Positions 58,780 through 64,000 of a stretch of DNA of 64,000 nucleotides are shown piece after piece. The stretch comes from Oscheius sp. JU75 (taxonomy: Eukaryota; Nematoda; Chromadorea; Rhabditida; Rhabditidae): contig JASJZC010000004.1 of the NCBI GenBank assembly GCA_037178855.1, positions 1,674,001 through 1,738,000 of the forward strand, written 5' to 3'. Position 1 is the first letter of the stretch, and every line of letters begins with the position of its first letter. The position numbers and the translations under genes are program-made. Below the pieces are notes generated by a model that searched no databases, was not told the DNA's origin, and saw only the letters and a list, made by a program, of their open reading frames with translations.

Positions 58780-59823
58780 CCACCAGTCTGGAAACAAATC
58801 GATAAAATCAGAGTCTTATAAGAAAAGACTTGCGAAGAAGTCGTGAAATGTGTGTCCCAAGGGACAGAAACCGTGACTAATCTCCCTCCCTTCTGATAGT
58901 AAATTTTATTTGTGAATCAGACCGGAAATGACTGAGAAAACAAGAGGAGAGTGGAAGTTCGGGAAAGGAGAACTGTCGCAAAGATAAGGCTTGATCTCTT
59001 ATTAGGAAACAAGAGTCACGTGAGGTCGGATAGAGTTGACCAGTGTTTTTGTGTCTCTACCCACTATTCTGGTCCACGTGTGATCATAATATTTTTGGTC
59101 AGACCTTCTGAAATTGGCTGTGAGTTGTTAGGCCAGGTGGACAATTAGTCGTCCAGATGAAAAATCGACTCGAATTGCAGAAAGGGCGCGTGTACGACAC
59201 ACGCTTCATTCGTGGACAGGCTGCACAGTCTGTCAGACTTTTTTTCGGACTTCTTCCGGCGACCGCCACGCCCAAGGCCGATCGCGCTCTGAGATCGCGA
59301 CATGCTGAGAAACCGCAAGCTTTTTGTGTTTCATTTTGGGAGATAACTTTTGATGGAAATAGGTGGAAAGAAAAGAGTTCGCGAACCGGACAGGCAAGAA
59401 AAGATGACGCTATCGGGTCAAGATAAGGCTGCCACACAAGAGTTCGCCTTCCTCTGTTCGTGGATCTCCATTGTGACACAACCCTCCGAATATACTGTTC
59501 GAAGCAGACTCCAACGCAACAAAGAGATCGCGTGTCTCAAATGGATTTTCTGTGGTTCATTTCATAAACAAAGGATTTCGTGGAGCACGAAGATCCTTCT
59601 CAGCCCCAAAAGAGCGTGAGAGGCCGCCGTCAAACTTTTATGAGGAAACAGGTTCGCGACAGGTCTTTTTGGTGAAGGGGTGGCGACAGACTGATGGCTG
59701 GCGAACAACCGTGAAGAGGCAACGAGGCTGGAGGTCTTCCCTTTGTCTTGGAAGACTACTGAACTCCACGCGCATTCATAGAGATCAAAAAGAGAAAAGA
59801 GATTTCTGTTCAAATATCCATAA
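58780..59823. other. KLF promoter side, GC-rich segment
   Basis: Open frames exist on both strands between 59099 and 59480 but without splice support. The segment 59185-59320 is GC-rich with short palindromes (GTGTACGACACAC, GATCGCG repeated) and a CCACGCCC box, so it is more likely regulatory. Confidence 0.35.
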
Positions 59824-60096
59824 CTAGCTGAATCGGGTGTGGCGGATGGTCTTCCCGAGAAGTTTATGACTTTCTCTACGAGACAGTTGAAACATTTCAC
59901 GAACAGTGGAAGTTCTTATATGGGGTGTGACCAAAGAGGCCGCCTGCTGAGCAGTAGCCGACGGGGGATGTTGATGAGACCCGGATCCCATCGAAACCAC
60001 TTTCTTATCGCGCCCCGCCTTTGAAATAACTGCCACAATGGGAGCACGTGTTCGTCTTTCATCAACTCTGTTATGGCGGGAATTCGAATGGATCAG
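59824..60096 (-). CDS. Orphan 3' exon of an unknown gene
   Basis: After a strong acceptor (TTTTCGGTACAG ending at 60097), an open frame of about 90 codons reads LIHSNSRHNRVDERRTRAPI, VISKAGRDKKVVSMGSGSHQ and EMFQLSRRESHKLLGKTIRH to TAG 59826-59824. There is no start codon at its head, so it should be a last exon. Upstream exons (above 60100, minus) were not identified. The basic composition suggests a nuclear or RNA-associated protein, but no family is recognised. Confidence 0.4.
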   Translation of the reverse strand: MIHSNSRHNRVDERRTRAPIVAVISKAGRDKKVVSMGSGSHQHPPSATAQQAASLVTPHIRTSTVREMFQLSRRESHKLLGKTIRHTRFS

Positions 60097-61966
60097 CTGT
60101 ACCGAAAAGAAACTGATCTACAAAATATGCGCCGACGCATTTGGAGGTCATCTCTCTCCTCATTCGGAAAAGCAAAAAGGGGCAGGGCGTGGCAGCGCCG
60201 ACAAGGCTTTTCGACTCTCTTGATAAACGACAGATAAATGTGGGTTCGCGCATTCTACTGATCTTGTCTCTCTCTCTCTCTCTGACAGTGAGACAAACCG
60301 TACAGAAAGAGGAAAAGGTTTGCATCGGATGACTAACCACATGAATTAGTAATAAAGTGTACGGTGTGCGTACACTTTCCATTACGAATAGGTATCAGCC
60401 TGATCAGCTGGGTTTTCGGAATTGTCTGTCCTCCGGACGATCAATCACTTTCGACCACGAACACTTTGGACGTGAACGGATGGCGAACAAGTCCCGTTCT
60501 ATTGATCTGATCCAAGAAGGCGTGATTTTTGGAAAAGATATGGAGGACAGGGCGGGGAGAAAAGAAAGGACGATGATTACTGTATGAAGGTCGAACACTC
60601 GAGAAAGACAATTGCCTGGCGTCCTTGTTCTTTTTTAGTTAACTGTCAACTGATTATTGAACAGACGAACAGTTCAAAGGCCTTGATTCCAAGACAGTTT
60701 CAATGATAAGCGGGTAGTTAGCTCAAAGGTAGCTCTAAAGGAGATGTGAACAAGATCGTCAAAAAATGGATTTGGGAGAGTTTGACTCATGGAGAGTGTA
60801 AGATCATAAGACCTGTATCCAGAATAAAGAGGATGAAACAGGTCGAAGAAGAAGAGTTAGAGGTCTGAGCGAGTTGGACAATACGCGGAGAGAGACACGA
60901 GACTGGGCGTGTCGCGCAGACACACCCTCTCCCCCTTATGTTAGTGACGATCTTCTCCTTCTGGTTCCCTGGTTCCCACCACAATTTGGGCAATTTAGGC
61001 TGCGTCTTACAGGGGAGAGACACTCCCGCCGATCTTTTGGATAGTTCAGAGATTCCAAAAAGAAAGAAAGAGAGAGAGAGAGTGCAAGAATACGGAGAAC
61101 GAACATCAAACAATGAGTCAACATGGCTTCTCTCGAGAGCTCTGTGTTTGTAAGAGTTTTTACTGAGTGTGTCTACACTACGCTGGTCTCACCTTCAGTA
61201 ACAGCCAATTGACCGCCGAAAGCACCTGTAACCTCGCCATTAGAAGAGACTTCCTTGATTGGTTCTAAGTACGCTGTGCAGATTTGCAAGTGTAAAGAGC
61301 AGGAGACATTAACTTTTACTTGAAATTGCTTGACTGTATCATATGGTCCAGTTGACTATCTGTACTACAGTAACTGACAATTTCTAGCAGTCTGAATCCT
61401 TCCTAAACAAAACGTATGTCAAGAATGTTTGAATCTTGACAGAGTGTTGCAGGCTGGTCGGTAAAGAAATTACAGTTTGAGAGATGCCAAAGACGGAAGC
61501 AGCTAATAACAAAAACAAAAGTAATAGCTAGCTTGAGTCGTACCTCCAAAAGCCTACTAGTAGCAAGCGGTGTGTGAAAGTCGGTTCGAATTGGCTCTTT
61601 TGTTTTTTTTAGTATAAGAGTCAGTCAAGCTAGAAACTGTGATCTTTGGTTTAAGGGAGAATCAATTAATGCTCAGTGTACTAGATGATAGTGTTCTGAA
61701 GGTAATCGCGTTGGCAAAGCATTGTCTCTGTGGATACTGTCCAGCCTGACAATACAAGGGGACCAAACTACAATGTTTTAACGGGGATCTCTGTCGATAG
61801 AACTCTCAGGCCGTTTAGAATTCTGACAGTAATCGAGTAACTGCAATCATGGCTATTGGTTCAATGGGATTTCCACTGACCCACACAAGTTCCTCCTTGC
61901 CAAGAGAACTTCCTCAATCTTCTCCAGCTTTGAGCCCGGACAGTTTTTTTCTCGTCTAGACGTTCC
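60097..61966. other. Gene-poor region with simple repeats
   Basis: Contains a TC run at 60268-60286 and a GA run at 61062-61081. Open frames are short and low-complexity. I see no supported gene or tRNA. Confidence 0.4.
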
Positions 61967-62469
61967 ATGTATGCAAAAGATACTACGTCAAAGCCATGCC
62001 ACCCAGTTAGGTCATCCATTGAAGATGTCATCAGACTTCTATTGAGCTCTTTGCAGCAAAAGCGAGAGGTGGACTTCACGTGGACGGACTTAATTCAGTC
62101 GAAGGGAGGTGAGATCTACAAACAAAGAGCACCTGTTGAGCCAAAGTTCATCGAGACACGTAAACTGAATTGTTGCCATCGGATATTCAGTAATCATTCT
62201 TAGCTATGCAAAGTGGCCTTGTCTTTCAGCTGCTGCTGATTGTATCTTTGAATACAATGTGAAGGTGTGAGCTCGTCAAACAGACTACACTAGTATCCTT
62301 TATAATGAAAAGTATTTTAAAAATGCTGCAAACTATTGACCCTGGCGAGGAATGTCCTCCCGCGGACGTCTTTCGGATGGAACAAGTTGTTAAGAGGTCT
62401 TTGATCATCCAGGACGAGGCGGTCCAGCTGACAGTCTCTGTTCTTTGCATAAGATCACAAAACATATAA
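61967..62469 (+). CDS. Possible two small exons or decayed gene
   Basis: ATG 61967 opens 78 codons containing RSSIEDVIRLLLSSLQQKRE and DFTWTDLIQSKGGEIYKQRA. ATG 62305 opens 54 codons containing PGEECPPADVFRMEQVVKRS and IIQDEAVQLTVSVLCIRS. Both look helical and protein-like. I found no phase-consistent join between them. They may be separate, chance, or remnants of one gene. Confidence 0.25.
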
Positions 62470-62524
62470 AATGAGAAAGATCTGGCTTGATCGCAACACG
62501 TGTTTTGCTATCGCTCTTCTATGG

Positions 62525-62914
62525 CTACAGTAGGCCCGGTACGAGAGGTGTTCGCGTGTAACGACCACACCCATCGATCCCATCGGGATCACAGAAAAGA
62601 CCGCTGATAAATGATAACTGCCCAGTTTGAATGTTCGAGTTTGAACTCATGGGAATCTCATTACTCAAGAGAGAAGGGTTTAGTTGAAAGATATCTGAGC
62701 AGGTGTAAAACCCCCTGAGGATGGATTTGACAGAAGGGAAGACGAGCAATTGCCGACGGCGCATGAAACACGATCGGGGACGCCGAAAAGTGTTGTGTCC
62801 TGACCAAGAAACATCAGATTTACACTTTACACACTCTCCAAATCCTCCCTGATACTTCCTTTGTGAGCTAGGGGGAAGAAACTGGAGGAGAAATAGGAGC
62901 AGTAGTGTGAGCAT
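62525..62914 (-). CDS. Possible small secreted protein
   Basis: ATG 62914-62912 opens a 129-codon frame with a clear signal-peptide-like start (MLTLLLLFLLQFLPPSSQRK). A Cys-containing segment (GECVKCKSDVSWSG, RRPRSCFMRRRQLLVF) follows, and a C-terminal part has FCDPDGIDGCGRY. Stop at 62525. No intron is needed. No family recognised. The signal sequence is the main support. Confidence 0.4.
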   Translation of the reverse strand: MLTLLLLFLLQFLPPSSQRKYQGGFGECVKCKSDVSWSGHNTFRRPRSCFMRRRQLLVFPSVKSILRGFYTCSDIFQLNPSLLSNEIPMSSNSNIQTGQLSFISGLFCDPDGIDGCGRYTRTPLVPGLL

Positions 62915-63150
62915 TCTCAGTCAGTCGCGAGTCGCCTGTTTGTGTTCTAACCACTCGAAACTCATCTCTACAGCCCTGACGTACAACCGTCTTTTTCGAA
63001 ATAGCCTGTTATCATTGGAGAAGTTAAACTGTCAGACTACTACGGAATCAAACTTCAGTACGACAAGTTAGGCTTAACTTATTGCGCCGCATCGGGATGT
63101 ACCTACCTTGTCTTTTCCACAGTAAAACTATTGCTAATGACTACTGCTAA

Positions 63151-63956
63151 TCCACTTCCCACTCTTTGACCTCACTTCTCGTCCCTCAAACCGCCTATTC
63201 AAGTAATGCTATCGATCCTAGAGGGGCTCAATGACAGTCATGAACCCTTTGTTTTTTATTCGGTTTCTATTCTTTTCTGTCAGCCTGTCTTGGTTCTTCC
63301 CACTCACTTCACCCGGTCCGCATGTGTCCCTCCAGTCGAGCTATCGTTTTAAGGACAGCATTCTCCCAACGAAGCTAACATCAAACTTACTTGACTGGCA
63401 AGCAATTAGTGTGGGCACAAAGTAGTACACATTAATTGGCAATATTGGCTTCAGGCACACAGACAGAGACGTGAGAACAATTCAAAATAGATGATATCCG
63501 CTATAATGTTCTCTTCCAATCCAAAAAATGTGCAGATTCTTCTGAAATGTCTATTTTAAAATGTCATCGCGTCTCTGTCTGTGTGTACGTTTATCTGAAG
63601 CCAATATTGCCAATGAGTATGCACTACTTTGTGCGCACACCAATTGTTTGCAAGTCGAGTCAGGTTGGGGGATAGTTTTTTTGAGAGAATGTTGCATCTG
63701 TCAGGGTAGCTCGACTGGCGATGAATATGCAGCCCGGGTGAAGTGAGCGGAAAGGACGGGAAGGACAAAAGGGAATAGAAACCAGGCAAATTTCGAAAGA
63801 ATCAGATTATAACAGTCATTGAGCCTCTCTGAGGCGATAGCATTACTTGGACTTGGGGATGGGAAATGGGTTCGAAAGATAGATTGGTTTAAAGATTTCG
63901 AAGGTATGTGAGTGGATTCAAGGAACGGGAAGTGGTGTCAAAGAGTAGGCAGTGGG
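63151..63956. mobile_element. Foldback (palindromic) element of about 800 bases
   Basis: The left arm 63151 to about 63503 is matched along its length in reverse complement by about 63545-63956. Paired blocks include ACTCTTTGAC / GTCAAAGAGT at the outer ends, AGTAATGCTATCG / CGATAGCATTACT, CACTTCACCCGG / CCCGGGTGAAGTG, GGCAATATTGGCTTCA / TGAAGCCAATATTGCC, and CACACAGACAGAGACG / CGTCTCTGTCTGTGTG. The centre is AT-rich, about 40 bases. There is no transposase. It fits a non-autonomous foldback or MITE-type element. Target-site duplication was not identified. Confidence 0.8.
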
Positions 63957-64000
63957 TTTAACTGATCAACTGTGGTCTTTAGCAATCGTTTTACTGGGTA

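Noticed and set aside
59099-59479. Long open frames on both strands (89 and 126 codons)
   Set aside because: The plus frame has an ATG but no splice context, and the minus frame has only a GTG start. GC-rich promoter-like sequence explains the lack of stops.
60268-60286. TC dinucleotide run, and GA runs at 46428 and 61062
   Set aside because: Simple microsatellites with no evidence of other function.
60071-60382. 103-codon minus frame containing RERERDK (60382-60071)
   Set aside because: Its middle is a translated TC microsatellite and its end overlaps the orphan exon in another frame; not convincing as an upstream exon.

Overview
The window is eukaryotic and almost certainly nematode. Genes are small and split by very short introns (about 30-60 bases, GT..AG, usually ending TTTCAG or TTTTAG). 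Many start codons lie 0-15 bases after a 3' splice acceptor, the pattern expected where a spliced leader is joined in trans. Several protein families are nematode-specific or nematode-enriched: a transthyretin-like secreted protein, an ABU/PQN-type Cys/Gln-rich secreted protein, a PAN-domain secreted protein and a beta-lactamase-domain (LACT) protein. I could not name the genus.

Layout, left: the C-terminal part of a membrane adenylate cyclase (+) enters from the left edge. It is followed by a TMEM144-like membrane protein (-), a small probably mitochondrial protein (-) head-to-head with an uncharacterised gene (+), and an ABU/PQN gene (+). Two adjacent TMEM177-like paralogues (-) come next, then a ZCCHC8-like RNA surveillance protein (+) and a small Cys-tailed protein (-). 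A Nova-like KH protein (-) and a beta-tubulin (+) share a bidirectional promoter region, and a CCDC92-like coiled-coil gene (-) follows. From 19.5 to 23.3 kb there is no strong gene, only a weak multi-exon candidate and one copy of a dispersed repeat.

Middle: a secreted protein with twelve EF-hand loops (+), a transthyretin-like gene (+), and a terminal nucleotidyltransferase fused to three LOTUS-like winged-helix repeats (+), which I consider the most interesting gene here. A broken Pro-rich reading frame (-), an FHF-complex HOOK-interacting protein (+) and a TKL-type kinase (+) follow. From 38.2 to 41.6 kb there are only small uncertain genes. Then a same-strand run that looks like an operon, CIAO2B, MRM2, PAM16 and a COMM-domain protein, combines cytosolic Fe-S delivery with mitochondrial functions. 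An EF-hand rhomboid protease (-) lies tail-to-tail with it.

Right: a PAN-domain secreted protein (-), two uncharacterised genes (-), a LACT protein (-) and a Kruppel-like factor (-) with a long inverted repeat in one intron. The last 5 kb is gene-poor. It holds an orphan 3' exon, a possible small secreted protein and a foldback element of about 800 bases. All exon boundaries were read by eye from splice motifs and reading frame; none is backed by transcripts.
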